From: Alphaproteobacteria bacterium
GTDB taxonomy: Bacteria > Pseudomonadota > Alphaproteobacteria > SP197
Direction of reading: 5' to 3'
Assembly: GCA_016869675.1 (NCBI GenBank)
Contig: VGDP01000030.1
Location: 1 to 37,518 of the forward strand
Length of the DNA: 37,518 bases
Shown: one piece after another, positions 7,169 through 20,072 of the stretch
How the letters are laid out: each line of letters opens with the position of its first letter
How positions within the stretch are numbered: the first letter of the stretch is position 1
Made by a program: the position numbers and the translations under genes
Notes under the pieces: generated by a model
Databases searched by the model: none
The model's input: the letters and a program-made list of their open reading frames with translations, nothing else
What the model was told of the DNA's origin: nothing

Positions 7169-9004
7169 TCAGACCGAATGGAGCAGCGCCGTGGCCGGCG
7201 CGTTCGGATCGCGCGCCGAGTTGCGCCGCTGCGCCTCGTAGAGGATATCGCGGGCGATGGGCGCGGCCGCCTTGGAGCCCGAGCCGCCATGCTCGACCAC
7301 CACGGCGCAGGCATAGCGCGGCGCCGCAACCGGAGCGTAGGCGACGAACAGGCCGTGGTCGCGGTGTTCCCACGGGATGTCCTCGAGCTTGAGGTTGCGG
7401 TCGCGTTCCGGTTGGGTCAGCCGGCGGACCTGGGCGGTGCCGGTCTTGCCGGCCATCTCCAGGCCCGGTTCACTGATGCGCGCGCGGTAGGCCGTGCCGC
7501 GCTGGCTGTTGGTGACCTGGTTCATGCCTTCGCGGACGAGCGCCACATGCTCGGGCACGAGACCCATGTCGGGCGCGGGCTCGCCGCCGGCGCGCGCCAA
7601 ATGGGGCACCAGCATCCGCCCCGAGGCGATCCGCGCCGCCATGAGGCAGAGTTGCAGTGGCGTCGCCAGCATATAGCCCTGGCCGATGCCGGCGACGACC
7701 GTGTCGCCCGGGTGGAAGGGCTCGCCGTAGACCGCCTCCTTCCACGCCGCGGTGGGCACCAGGCCAGGTTTTTCGCCCGGCAGATCGAGCCCGGTGGGCC
7801 CGCCCAGACCGAAACGGCGCGCCATGGCGGCGATGCGGTCGATACCGAGCTTGCGCGCCAGGTCGTAGAAGTAGACGTCGCACGACTGCTGGATCGCCTG
7901 GGTCATGTCGAGCGTGCCGTGCCCGCCCTTCTTCCAGCAGCGAAACGTGGCGTTGCCCAGGCGAAGCTGGCCGGGGCAGAACACGCCATGGCCGGGTCCG
8001 GCCACGCCGGAATCCAACGCCGCCAGGGCAACCACCATCTTGAACGTCGAGCCGGGAGGGTACTGCCCCGCGATCGCCTTGTTGCCGAGCGGCCCGCGCT
8101 TGTCCGCCACCAGGTCCTGCCAAGCACTCTGAGACAGCCCCCGGGTGAACTGCGTCGGGTCATAGCTGGGCACCGTCGCCAGCGCCAGAACGCCGCCGGT
8201 GGCGATGTCGATCACCGCCGCCGAGCCGGTCTCAGCGCCGAAGCGGTTGACGGCGTACGCCTGCAACCCGATGTCGAGGGCGAGCGCCACGTCGTCGCCG
8301 GCGCGCCCTTCGTCGCGGTCCAGCTCGCGGATGACGCGGCCGAACGCGTTGACCTCGACCTGGCTGGCGCCGGCCGCCCCGCGCAGCGCCTGGTCGTACT
8401 GCTTTTCGATACCGCTCTTGCCGATGCGGAAGTCCGGGTGGCGCACCAAGGGGTCGTCGGTCAACTCGGATTCCGCCACCGGCGCGACGTAACCGGTGAC
8501 GTGGGCGACCGTCACGCCGAAGGGATATTCGCGCCGCCGTCCAGCCTCGACCAAGACACCTGGTAGGTCGGGCGTGTTCACCTCGACTTCGGCGACCTCG
8601 TCCCACGCCAGGTCCTCGCACACCGTGACGGGGACGACGCCGTGCGTGCGTTCGGCCTCGCGCAACACCCGGCGCTCGTCGTCCTCGCTGATCGCGACCA
8701 TGGCGCGCAACGCCTCGAGCGTCGCGCTCAGATCGTCCGTCTGGTCGGGCGTGACCAGCAGGCGATAGTCCGGGCGGTTCGCGGCCAGAGGCACCCCGAA
8801 GCGATCGAGGATTCGGCCACGCGGCGGGACAATCAGGCGCAGGTTGATCCGGTTGTCCTCGGCCAGCAGCGCATACCGGTCGGAATCGCGCACCTGCACG
8901 TCGTAGAGACGCATGCCGATGCCGGCCATGAGGAGCGCCTTACCGCCCGCCAGCACGGCGACCCGTCGGGTGAACAGACGCGAACGCTGCGGGTCCCGGC
9001 GCAT
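7169..9004 (-). CDS. mrdA: Penicillin-binding protein 2 (elongasome transpeptidase)
   Basis: 611 residues, a class B PBP. One N-terminal membrane anchor (VAVLAGGKALLMAGIGM, about residues 15-31) is followed by the dimerisation/pedestal domain containing PPRGRILDRFG. The transpeptidase domain shows all three active-site motifs: S319-T-F-K (PPGSTFKM), S374-C-D and K520-T-G (GKTGTAQ). It crosslinks new lateral-wall peptidoglycan in the periplasm and partners with RodA. Its stop is 10 bases before rodA; its ATG follows the mreD stop by 3 bases, so the genes are tightly coupled. Length is normal for PBP2. Confidence 0.96.
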   Translation of the reverse strand: MRRDPQRSRLFTRRVAVLAGGKALLMAGIGMRLYDVQVRDSDRYALLAEDNRINLRLIVPPRGRILDRFGVPLAANRPDYRLLVTPDQTDDLSATLEALRAMVAISEDDERRVLREAERTHGVVPVTVCEDLAWDEVAEVEVNTPDLPGVLVEAGRRREYPFGVTVAHVTGYVAPVAESELTDDPLVRHPDFRIGKSGIEKQYDQALRGAAGASQVEVNAFGRVIRELDRDEGRAGDDVALALDIGLQAYAVNRFGAETGSAAVIDIATGGVLALATVPSYDPTQFTRGLSQSAWQDLVADKRGPLGNKAIAGQYPPGSTFKMVVALAALDSGVAGPGHGVFCPGQLRLGNATFRCWKKGGHGTLDMTQAIQQSCDVYFYDLARKLGIDRIAAMARRFGLGGPTGLDLPGEKPGLVPTAAWKEAVYGEPFHPGDTVVAGIGQGYMLATPLQLCLMAARIASGRMLVPHLARAGGEPAPDMGLVPEHVALVREGMNQVTNSQRGTAYRARISEPGLEMAGKTGTAQVRRLTQPERDRNLKLEDIPWEHRDHGLFVAYAPVAAPRYACAVVVEHGGSGSKAAAPIARDILYEAQRRNSARDPNAPATALLHSV

Positions 9005-9007
9005 GGG

Positions 9008-9535
9008 TCAGCGCGCCTCGGCGATCACCCGGTCGACGCGGCCCAGGATCCACGCCGCGACCGGAAACAGGGCCAGGGCGAGCGCCAGCTGCACGGCCAG
9101 AGGTCCGGCCGGCGGCAACGCGCCGCGCGCCAGGCCGCCGACGATCCATGCCCCCGCGGCGGCAACCGAGGCGACGGTCGCGAACCCCCACCACATCAGG
9201 GCGAAGGGCTTGCCCAGGAACACCCGGCGCTGGCCGACCGCGATCCAGCGCACGACCATCAGGATCAGCGCACCCAGGCCAAACGGCGTTCCCGCGAGCG
9301 CGTCGTCGACCAGGCCAAGGCTGAACACGATCAGCGGCGTCAGCATGTCCGGTCGACGGATCGACCAGAAGAACACGGCGGCCAACGGCAGCAGTGGCGC
9401 GATGGCCCCCAGGCCGGGAACGCCGAAGGGTACGCGCGCGATGAACACGCATGCCAACGTCACCAATGCCGGGACCAGCGCGGTCAACGTGCCGGTCAGG
9501 CCGCGCGTGGCGGTGCCTCGCAGCATCGTCGCCAT
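9008..9535 (-). CDS. mreD: Rod shape-determining protein MreD
   Basis: About 175 residues, very hydrophobic, with five or so membrane segments, as for MreD, the small membrane subunit linking MreC and MreB to PBP2-RodA. Typical stretches are FWSIRRPDMLTPLIVFSLGLVDDALAGTPFG and a C-terminal WILGRVDRVIAEAR. MreD sequences vary greatly, so the call rests on hydropathy, the 'LGLVDDAL.GTPFG' motif and its place between mreC and mrdA. The start ATG (9533-9535) overlaps the mreC stop by one base (TGATG); the GTG just before it is also possible. Confidence 0.9.
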   Translation of the reverse strand: MATMLRGTATRGLTGTLTALVPALVTLACVFIARVPFGVPGLGAIAPLLPLAAVFFWSIRRPDMLTPLIVFSLGLVDDALAGTPFGLGALILMVVRWIAVGQRRVFLGKPFALMWWGFATVASVAAAGAWIVGGLARGALPPAGPLAVQLALALALFPVAAWILGRVDRVIAEAR

Positions 9536-10410
9536 CACCAGGGTGGCGCAAGCGGCCCGGCCTCGCGCGTGGTCGGCAGGACCCCTGGGACGGCGTAATC
9601 GAGCACTGTCACCAGTTCCAGGCGCTGGGCGTCGACCAGAGGCACGACCACGGCGACACCGTCGGCCCAGGACTCGACGACACCGGCGGGCACGCCGGGC
9701 GGGATCAAACCGCCCTCGCCCGAGGTGATCACCCGGTCGTTCGGGCGTATCTCGGCGCCCTCGGCCAGGAACTGAAGCCGCAGGCGATCGGAGTTGTCAC
9801 CCGCCAAGATGGCGGCGGCGCGGCTCGACTCGAGCCGGATGGGGATGCGGCTGTTCAGGTCGGTCAGTAGGAGAACCCTCGCGGTGTGTTCGCCCACCTC
9901 GATGATACGCCCCACCAGACCTTCGGGGGCCACCACCGCCTGCCCCTTCGCAACGCCATCTTGCCCGCCCGCGGCGATCAGCAACGTGCGTACGAACGCT
10001 CCACCCGAGGTGGCGACGACGCGCGCGGTGACGAACGAGGCGCGCGGCTCGGGCACCACATGGGCGATCGCGCGCAGCGTCTCGTTCTCGGCGGCGAGCC
10101 GGCGGGCGGTGTCCTGCCAGTGCAGCAGGCGTGCGTTCTCCTCGCGCAGCCGGGCGTTGTCCTGCCAGACGCCGACGAACCGATCGACCGCGTCGCTGGC
10201 GCCGCGCACCAACGTCACGGGCCGCGTCAGCCCGTCGAGCAAGGGCGCCGTGCCATCGACCACACGCACGCGCACCGCCTCGACCAGGGGATTGCCCAGG
10301 TGGTCGAGCACCATCAGCAGCACGGCGATCCCGGCCAGGAAACCGAACGCGAACCGCCCCATGTTGCCGCGCAGCGGCAGGGCAAGCCGGCGCAGGGCGG
10401 CCGTCTTCAT
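9535..10410 (-). CDS. mreC: Rod shape-determining protein MreC
   Basis: 291 residues. An N-terminal membrane helix (FAFGFLAGIAVLLMVLDHLG, about residues 22-41) is followed by a coiled-coil (WQDNARLREENARLLHWQDTARRLAAENETLR), then the beta-rich periplasmic MreC domain with GQAVVAPEGLVGRIIEVG and RIPIRLESSRAAAIL. MreC is the periplasmic scaffold joining MreB/MreD to PBP2. Its stop overlaps the mreD start; its start lies 63 bases after the mreB stop. ATG 10410 gives MKTAALRRLALPLRG, with a basic cytoplasmic tail, as expected. Confidence 0.95.
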   Translation of the reverse strand: MKTAALRRLALPLRGNMGRFAFGFLAGIAVLLMVLDHLGNPLVEAVRVRVVDGTAPLLDGLTRPVTLVRGASDAVDRFVGVWQDNARLREENARLLHWQDTARRLAAENETLRAIAHVVPEPRASFVTARVVATSGGAFVRTLLIAAGGQDGVAKGQAVVAPEGLVGRIIEVGEHTARVLLLTDLNSRIPIRLESSRAAAILAGDNSDRLRLQFLAEGAEIRPNDRVITSGEGGLIPPGVPAGVVESWADGVAVVVPLVDAQRLELVTVLDYAVPGVLPTTREAGPLAPPW

Positions 10411-10473
10411 GGACGCCCCTCGCCCCGGCGGCCGCCCGCGGCGTGGACGCTACCGGCGGCGCGGGCCATGGGA

Positions 10474-11523
<1,050 letters not shown>

Positions 11524-11548
11524 CTAGGGACTCCCGCCCTTGTGATGC

Positions 11549-11578
11549 GGGTCGCGACCGCGCCGGCGGCCGCGACCC
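11549..11578 (-). terminator. Hairpin between leuA and mreB
   Basis: GGGTCGCG (11549-11556) is perfectly complementary to CGCGACCC (11571-11578), with a GC-rich interior that can extend the stem. It lies 22 bases beyond the leuA stop and before mreB, so it may end leuA transcription. It has no T-tract. Confidence 0.45.
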
Positions 11579-11600
11579 CATGCTTCCCCCGGTCGGCCGA

Positions 11601-13181
11601 TCAGGCCGACAACGCCGCCGGCGCCGACTTCTCCCGCTTAATCAACAGACGATTGAGCGCGTTCAGATACGCCCGCGCCGAGGCCACCAGGGTGTCCGGG
11701 TCGGCGCCGAGACCGTTGACGGTCCGCCCTTTCTCCTCGAGCCGGACGGTCACCTCGGCCTGGGCGTCGGTGCCCTCGGTCACCGCGTGCACCTGGTAGA
11801 GCTGCAGCTTGGCCTCGTGCGGGAACAGCGCCTTGATGGCGTTGAAGGTCGCGTCCACCGGGCCGTTACCGGTGGCGGTGACGGTGCGCTCGGCGCCATC
11901 GACGGCGAGCGCCAGCGTCGCCTTCTGCGGCCCCTGGGAGCCGCACATTACCTGCAAGGCCACGAACTTGATGCGGTCGTGACCGCTGGCCACCTCGTCG
12001 TCGACCAGCGCGACCAGATCCTCGTCGAACACGTCCTTCTTGCGGTCGGCCAGGTCCTTGAAGCGCTGGAACGCGTCGTCGAGCGCCTGGTCGTCCAGTT
12101 CGAAGCCCAGGTCCTTCAGCTTGGTCTTGAAGGCGTGGCGGCCCGAATGCTTGCCCATGACCAGGGTCGATTTCACCAGGCCGACCGACTCCGGCGTCAT
12201 GATCTCGTAGGTGCCGGCGTGCTTGAGCATGCCGTCCTGGTGAATGCCGGACTCGTGGGCGAAGGCGTTGGCGCCGACGATCGCCTTGTTGGGCTGCACG
12301 GCGAAGCCGGTGATGCTGGAGAGCAGCCGCGAGGCGCGCATGATCTGCTCGGTCACGATGACGGAATCACAACCGAAGCGGTCGTGGCGCGTCTTGAGCG
12401 CCATGACGATCTCCTCCATCGCCGCGTTGCCGGCCCGTTCGCCGATGCCATTGATGGTGCACTCGAGCTGGCGAGCACCGGCCTTGACCGCGGCCAGGCT
12501 GTTGGCCACGGCGAGGCCCAGGTCGTTGTGGCAATGGACCGAGATGATCGCCTTGTCGATGTTCGGCACACGGTTGAACAGCATGGCGATCAACGCCGCG
12601 AACTCGTCGGGCGTCGCGTAGCCGACCGTGTCGGGGATGTTGATGGTGCCCGCGCCCGCGCGGATCGCCGCCTCGACCGTGCGGCAGAGGAAATCGTGCT
12701 CGGTGCGTGAGCCGTCCTCGCAGCTCCATTCCACGTCGTCGACCAGGTTGCGCGCGTAGCCGACGCTGTCGATCACCGCCTGGTAGACCTGCTCGGGCTC
12801 CATGCGCAGCTTGTGCTTCATGTGCAGCGGGCTGGTCGAGATGAAGGTGTGGATGCGCTTCGGGCCGGCGCGCGACTGCAGGGCCTCGGCGGCACGGTCG
12901 ATGTCCTTGCGCCCTGCACGCGCGAGCGCGCACACGGTGGCGTTCTTGACCACCCTGGCGACCTCGCGCACGGCCTCGAAGTCGCCGTTGGACGCGATGG
13001 GGAAACCCGCCTCGATGACGTCGACGCCCATGCGGTCGAGCTGCTCGGCTATGCGCAGCTTTTCCTCCATGTTCATGGAGCAGCCGGGCGATTGCTCGCC
13101 GTCGCGCAAGGTCGTATCGAAGATGATGACGCGATCCTTTGATCGCTGGGTACGGTCGGTGGAATTCGTGGCCGGAGCCAT
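11601..13181 (-). CDS. leuA: 2-isopropylmalate synthase
   Basis: 526 residues, the long LeuA form. It condenses acetyl-CoA and 2-oxoisovalerate to 2-isopropylmalate, the first step of leucine synthesis. The catalytic TIM barrel shows IIFDTTLRDGEQSPGCSMN, the metal-binding HCHNDLGLAVANSLAA and INGIGERAGNAAMEEI motifs; the DGMLKHAGTYEIM and GKHSGRHAFKTKL regions follow. The C-terminal 120 residues form the regulatory LeuA dimer domain, where leucine binds in the family. ATG 13181 has GAGGGAG 10 bases upstream. A long leader (about 240 bases) precedes it, suggesting transcript-level control. Confidence 0.96.
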   Translation of the reverse strand: MAPATNSTDRTQRSKDRVIIFDTTLRDGEQSPGCSMNMEEKLRIAEQLDRMGVDVIEAGFPIASNGDFEAVREVARVVKNATVCALARAGRKDIDRAAEALQSRAGPKRIHTFISTSPLHMKHKLRMEPEQVYQAVIDSVGYARNLVDDVEWSCEDGSRTEHDFLCRTVEAAIRAGAGTINIPDTVGYATPDEFAALIAMLFNRVPNIDKAIISVHCHNDLGLAVANSLAAVKAGARQLECTINGIGERAGNAAMEEIVMALKTRHDRFGCDSVIVTEQIMRASRLLSSITGFAVQPNKAIVGANAFAHESGIHQDGMLKHAGTYEIMTPESVGLVKSTLVMGKHSGRHAFKTKLKDLGFELDDQALDDAFQRFKDLADRKKDVFDEDLVALVDDEVASGHDRIKFVALQVMCGSQGPQKATLALAVDGAERTVTATGNGPVDATFNAIKALFPHEAKLQLYQVHAVTEGTDAQAEVTVRLEEKGRTVNGLGADPDTLVASARAYLNALNRLLIKREKSAPAALSA

Positions 13182-13223
13182 GGGACTACACTCCCTCGAT
13201 CAAAGGTCTCGACATAGGCGTGT

Positions 13224-13278
13224 GGCGCATGACCCCCTGAACAACCGCCACGCCGCAGCGGTCCCGCTCAGGGGCGCC
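13224..13278 (-). promoter_or_regulatory. Structured leader hairpin upstream of leuA
   Basis: On the minus strand GGCGC-CCCTGA pairs with TCAGGGG...GCGCC (outer arms 13274-13278 with 13224-13228; CCCCTGA/TCAGGGG at 13268-13274 with 13234-13240), and an inner GACCGC/GCGGTT stem extends it. It ends about 40 bases before the leuA start codon. It may act in attenuation or RNA stability. I found no U-run and no leucine-rich leader peptide, so the mechanism is open. Confidence 0.4.
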
Positions 13279-13430
13279 TAAGTCGAAGCCCAGACCCGTA
13301 CGCCGGCCGCGTACCCGACACGACGGCGCGCGCACGGCCGCCGACGCCCCGACCCGAGGGTCGCGGGTCCGTGTGGCCAGCCGTGCTTGTCCCGATCGTC
13401 ATGCCCGTGCATACCGCGTTGCGCACCGAC

Positions 13431-13459
13431 GTTTACCCATTGTGCGCCGGGAACGTCAA
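13431..13459 (-). promoter_or_regulatory. Putative leuA promoter
   Basis: TTGACG (minus strand, 13454-13459) and GTAAAC (13431-13436) are 17 bases apart. The -35 box is near consensus and the -10 box is moderate. Transcription would start near 13424 and give a leader of about 240 bases. The remaining stretch 13279-13430 and 13460-13544 holds no gene I can support. Confidence 0.4.
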
Positions 13460-13544
13460 CAGCCCGTTAAGCATACGAGAAGCCCGCCGGCCAAGACCAG
13501 ATATAATTGATCGCGCAGGCCTTTCAAGGCGCCGGAGATCGCCT

Positions 13545-14711
13545 TCAGGGGCCGGCGGACAGCCGCCCATCGGGCCGGGTCAGGTAGCGCCACAGGCCGA
13601 ACAGGGTGAAGGCGCCCATGGAACCCACGGTGACCAGCACCAGGCCCTGCGCACCCCACAGGTCCATGCCGCTGCCCAGCAGGATCGGCCCGGCGATCGA
13701 GCCGATATGGGTGGTCATGACGTAGGCGGCGGTCGCGGCGCCGAGCTGGTCGGGCCGGAACACCTCGCCGAGCCGCACCAGGGCGAGGGTGTAGAGCCCC
13801 GAGCCCGCGCCACCCCACACCAGGAGCACGATCCACAGGGCGACGACGTCGCCGGCCGCCAGCGGCAGTGCCAGCGTCATGGCCAGCAGCACGACGCCCG
13901 TCAGGATCAGCAGCAGGCGGCGGTTGACGTGGTCCGCCAGCCAGCCGATGGGCAAAGGCGCGACCGCGCCGCCGATCACCAGCGCCGTCAGCAGCGTCAC
14001 CGCGCTCGCCTCGCCCAGACCCTGACGCACGCCCCAGATCGGCAGTTGCGAGAACAGCGCCAGCACCGCGATGCCCTGCACCAGGCCCGACAGCATGGCG
14101 GTCGGCGCGCGGGCCACGGCTGAACGCAGGTTGGTCGAACGTTCGTGACGCGCGGCCGGGGTGCAACCGAAGGCGAACAGGAACGGCAGGCCCGAGCCGG
14201 CCAGGATCGCCACGCTGATCAGGAACGGCGCCGGCCCCTGGGTCCCCACCGTGCCCAGCACGATTGGCCCGCACGCCATACCCGCCGAGAAGAGCGCGCC
14301 GTTGAGCCCGACGATCTTGCCGCGGTGCTCGTCGGTGATCGCGGCGTTGATCCAGATCTCGCTGCCGGCCCAGTGCATCAGCATGCCGATGCCCATGACG
14401 AAGCGCAGCACGAACCAGGCGGCCGCGTCGTCCACGGCCATGAAGCCGAACACCGCCGCGATGTCGATGACGGCGGCCAGGATCAACACCCGGACCAGCC
14501 CGAGCCGCGCCACCACGCGCGGCAGCAGCGGCACCCCCAGGATCGCCGCGATGAACGGCGTCGCCGCGTTCAGGCCGATCACGGTCGTGCCGTGGCCGCG
14601 CGCCTCGAGGCTGAGCGCGATCAGCGGATGGAACAGACCGACGTTGACGCCGATCACGCCCATGCTGGCCAGCACGCAGGTCAGGCCGCGGCGGCGCTGT
14701 GCCTCGGTCAC
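13545..14711 (-). CDS. MFS transporter
   Basis: About 388 residues with around twelve hydrophobic segments and the loop pattern of the major facilitator superfamily: GVIGVNVGLFHPLIALSLEARG at the N-terminus, PLLPRVVARLGLVRVL (loop 2-3 type), GVRQGLGEASAVTLLTALVIGGAVAPLPIGWLADHVNRRLLL (loop 8-9 type), and IGSIAGPILLGSGMDLWG near the end. The frame is open to 14900, but the GTG at 14711 (VTEAQRRRGLTC) places the first membrane helix at the usual distance, so I chose it; the ribosome site is weak. Substrate unknown; sugar, drug or amino acid export are all possible. It sits between the patatin remnant and leuA, all on the minus strand. Confidence 0.82.
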   Translation of the reverse strand: MTEAQRRRGLTCVLASMGVIGVNVGLFHPLIALSLEARGHGTTVIGLNAATPFIAAILGVPLLPRVVARLGLVRVLILAAVIDIAAVFGFMAVDDAAAWFVLRFVMGIGMLMHWAGSEIWINAAITDEHRGKIVGLNGALFSAGMACGPIVLGTVGTQGPAPFLISVAILAGSGLPFLFAFGCTPAARHERSTNLRSAVARAPTAMLSGLVQGIAVLALFSQLPIWGVRQGLGEASAVTLLTALVIGGAVAPLPIGWLADHVNRRLLLILTGVVLLAMTLALPLAAGDVVALWIVLLVWGGAGSGLYTLALVRLGEVFRPDQLGAATAAYVMTTHIGSIAGPILLGSGMDLWGAQGLVLVTVGSMGAFTLFGLWRYLTRPDGRLSAGP

Positions 14712-14829
14712 GATGGGCCGCCGACAATGGCAGCACGGCGTCGTCCCGGCGCCAGGCGACGGCGCGCGAGCAGGGCTTGGCCGAGCGCGGGCCCGCCCAA
14801 GGTCCCGGCGAACAGGGTTGCGTCCGGCA

Positions 14830-15882
14830 TTATGGCTTGCGTCTCGAGCGGGCGTACGCCGCGATATCGAACGTCGTACGCCGCCCCAGGCCCAAGCCAT
14901 CGCCCAGCAACCAGCGCTCGGCTGCGGCGCGGCCCTCGTCGCGGAGATGGACCAGGAAATCCCAGGACGCGTTCAGCTTGCTCGAGAACCCCAGCCCGGC
15001 CATCAGCGATTCGTTTCGGATCATGTGGATGCGCATGGCCTTGAGCTGCCGACCCCCGTCCGGGGCCAGGTGGTGGAGGATCGAGTTGATCAGATCCATG
15101 GCCCAAAGCTCGCGGATCAGCGTCGCGTTGAAGCTGATCTCGTTGGCACGGTCAAGGATATGGCGCGCGTCGGTCGGCACCTCCTCGTGGCGGATCGGGT
15201 TGATCTGCACGATGACGATGTCCTCGCACGCGCAGTGCTGGATCAAGGGATAGAGCGGCGGATTGCCCATGAAGCCGCCATCCCAGTACGCCTCGCCGTC
15301 GATCTCGATCGCCTGGTACAGGAACGGCAGGCACGCCGAAGCGAGCAGGGCGTCGACGCTCAGTTCGGCGTTGCGGAACACCTTGATGTCACCCGAACGC
15401 ACGTTGGTGGCGCATACGAAGATCTTCGGCGACCGCGCGGCGCGCAGACCGTCCAGGTCCACGTGCCCTTCCAGCACGTCGCGCAACGGATTGAGACCGG
15501 CCGGATTCACCTGATACGGCGACAGGACCCGGCTGATCATGTCGAGGAACAGATAGGACGGTGACCAGTCCAGGTTCCAGGTGTGCATCGCCGCGTCCAG
15601 CGGCGTGGATTGGAACGGACTGAACAGCGCGGCGTCGGCGACGCGGCGCCAAAAGGCCTCCAGCGCCACACGCGCGCCGGCCGAGCCGTCCTTCAGCAGC
15701 CCGCTGGCCATCACCGCCGCGTTCATGGCGCCGGCGCTGGTGGCGGCGATGCCGTCCACCGCGAACGAGGGCTCCTCCAGCAGGCGATCCAGAACGCCTT
15801 AGGTGAACGCACCATGAGACCCGCCGCCTTGCAGCGCCAGGTTCATGGCCAGACGGGGCGGCGGGTGCTTCAAGGCCGTCAC
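14830..15882 (-). pseudogene. Patatin-like phospholipase with in-frame TAA at a conserved Trp
   Basis: The gene reads well from near 15882 (GTG) or ATG 15846: MNLALQGGGSHGAFT, then TAA (15799-15801), then GVLDRLLEEPSFAVDGIAATSAGAMNA. The oxyanion motif GGGxHG and the serine elbow G-T/A-S-A-G are present, and so is the DGGFMGNPPL motif with the catalytic Asp. In this family the stop position is Trp (FTWGVLDRLLE). The frame after the stop is intact for 320 codons (to 14830), so the loss looks recent or the base calls are wrong. A start at GTG 15759 (MDGIAATSAGAM) would lack the oxyanion loop and hardly be active. Patatins hydrolyse acyl lipids. Confidence 0.85.
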
Positions 15883-15904
15883 CGAAGGACCCGCGCGGTC
15901 TCGA

Positions 15905-17594
<1,690 letters not shown>

Positions 17595-17597
17595 GGT

Positions 17598-18107
17598 TCA
17601 GATCGCCTTGGGACCGCGCGAGATGGCGACGACCCCGGTACGGCTGACATCGACCAGACCGAGTGGCCGCATCAGGTTGATGAAGGCGCCCAGTTTCTCG
17701 GACGTGCCGGTGACCTCGAACACAAACGAGGACGTCGTCGAGTCGACCACGCGCGCGCGGAAGATGTCGGCGATACGCAGGGATTCGACGCGCTTGTCGC
17801 CACTCGCCGCGACCTTGATCAAGGCAAGCTCGCGCTCGACGTGGGGTCCTTCCACGGTCAGGTCGCTGACGCGGTGGACCGGCACCAGCCGGCGCAGCTG
17901 CGCCTTGATCTGCTCGATGATCATGGGCGTGCCACGCGTCACCACCGTGATGCGCGACAGCATGCGCTCGGCATCGACCTCGGCGACCGTCAGGCTGTCG
18001 ATGTTGTAGCCGCGGCCCGAGAACAGGCCAATGACGCGCGCCAGCACGCCCGGTTCGTTGTCGACCAGCACCGCGATCGTGTGTCTGCCTTCGTTCGCCA
18101 ACGTCAT
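17598..18107 (-). CDS. ilvH: Acetolactate synthase small (regulatory) subunit
   Basis: 169 residues, the normal size. N-terminal ACT domain: HTIAVLVDNEPGVLARVIGLFSGRGYNIDSLTVAEVD, which binds valine for feedback inhibition in the family; then ITVVTRGTPMIIEQIKAQLRRLVPVHRVSDLT and the C-terminal ferredoxin-like domain with FVFEVTGTSEKLGAFINLMRPLGLVDVSRTG. It activates and regulates the large subunit encoded just upstream (45 bases between ilvI stop and this start). Start ATG 18107 gives MTLANEGRHTIAV. Confidence 0.96.
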   Translation of the reverse strand: MTLANEGRHTIAVLVDNEPGVLARVIGLFSGRGYNIDSLTVAEVDAERMLSRITVVTRGTPMIIEQIKAQLRRLVPVHRVSDLTVEGPHVERELALIKVAASGDKRVESLRIADIFRARVVDSTTSSFVFEVTGTSEKLGAFINLMRPLGLVDVSRTGVVAISRGPKAI

Positions 18108-18152
18108 CCCCTTGCGACGGATGTCCGACCCTTGCCGCGCGTTGCCCTGGCG

Positions 18153-19919
<1,767 letters not shown>

Positions 19920-19939
19920 GGTCGCCTCCTGTCGCTAGG

Positions 19940-19975
19940 GTCGTCGCGGGCACCCCGATGGCACCCGCCCACGAC
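19940..19975 (-). promoter_or_regulatory. Leader hairpin before ilvI
   Basis: GTCGT...ACGAC ends (19971-19975 with 19940-19944) plus an inner GCGGG/CCCGC stem form a hairpin that ends about 9 bases before the AGGAGG of ilvI. It could affect ribosome access or attenuation. There is no U-run behind it. Confidence 0.3.
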
Positions 19976-20043
19976 GAAATGCCGCGCCCAGCGGATCCGC
20001 CGCTCCATGTCAACGGATCCTCCGCAGTCGCGGCAAGTTGTTG

Positions 20044-20072
20044 AAATTATTTGGAATGCCTGTGCTGGTCAA
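20044..20072 (-). promoter_or_regulatory. Strong-looking promoter for the ilvI-ilvH-lysE-ilvC cluster
   Basis: TTGACC (minus strand, 20067-20072) and TAATTT (20044-20049) are spaced by exactly 17 bases, in an unusually AT-rich patch for this window. The boxes overlap the last codons of miaA. Transcription would start near 20037, leaving a leader of about 118 bases before ilvI. Confidence 0.6.

Noticed and set aside
13502-13507. Perfect TATAAT on the plus strand
   Set aside because: No matching -35 box at a proper distance and no plus-strand gene downstream; it overlaps the end of the MFS region.
13456-14736. 426-codon minus-strand frame overlapping the MFS transporter
   Set aside because: The alternative frame (13545-14711) shows clear membrane segments and MFS motifs. 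This one is low-complexity and rich in Arg, Gly and Pro.
19920-20007. Leader peptide for ilvI attenuation (ATG 20007, about 30 codons)
   Set aside because: It holds almost no Ile, Leu or Val clusters (only one Val pair), and no terminator with a U-run follows.
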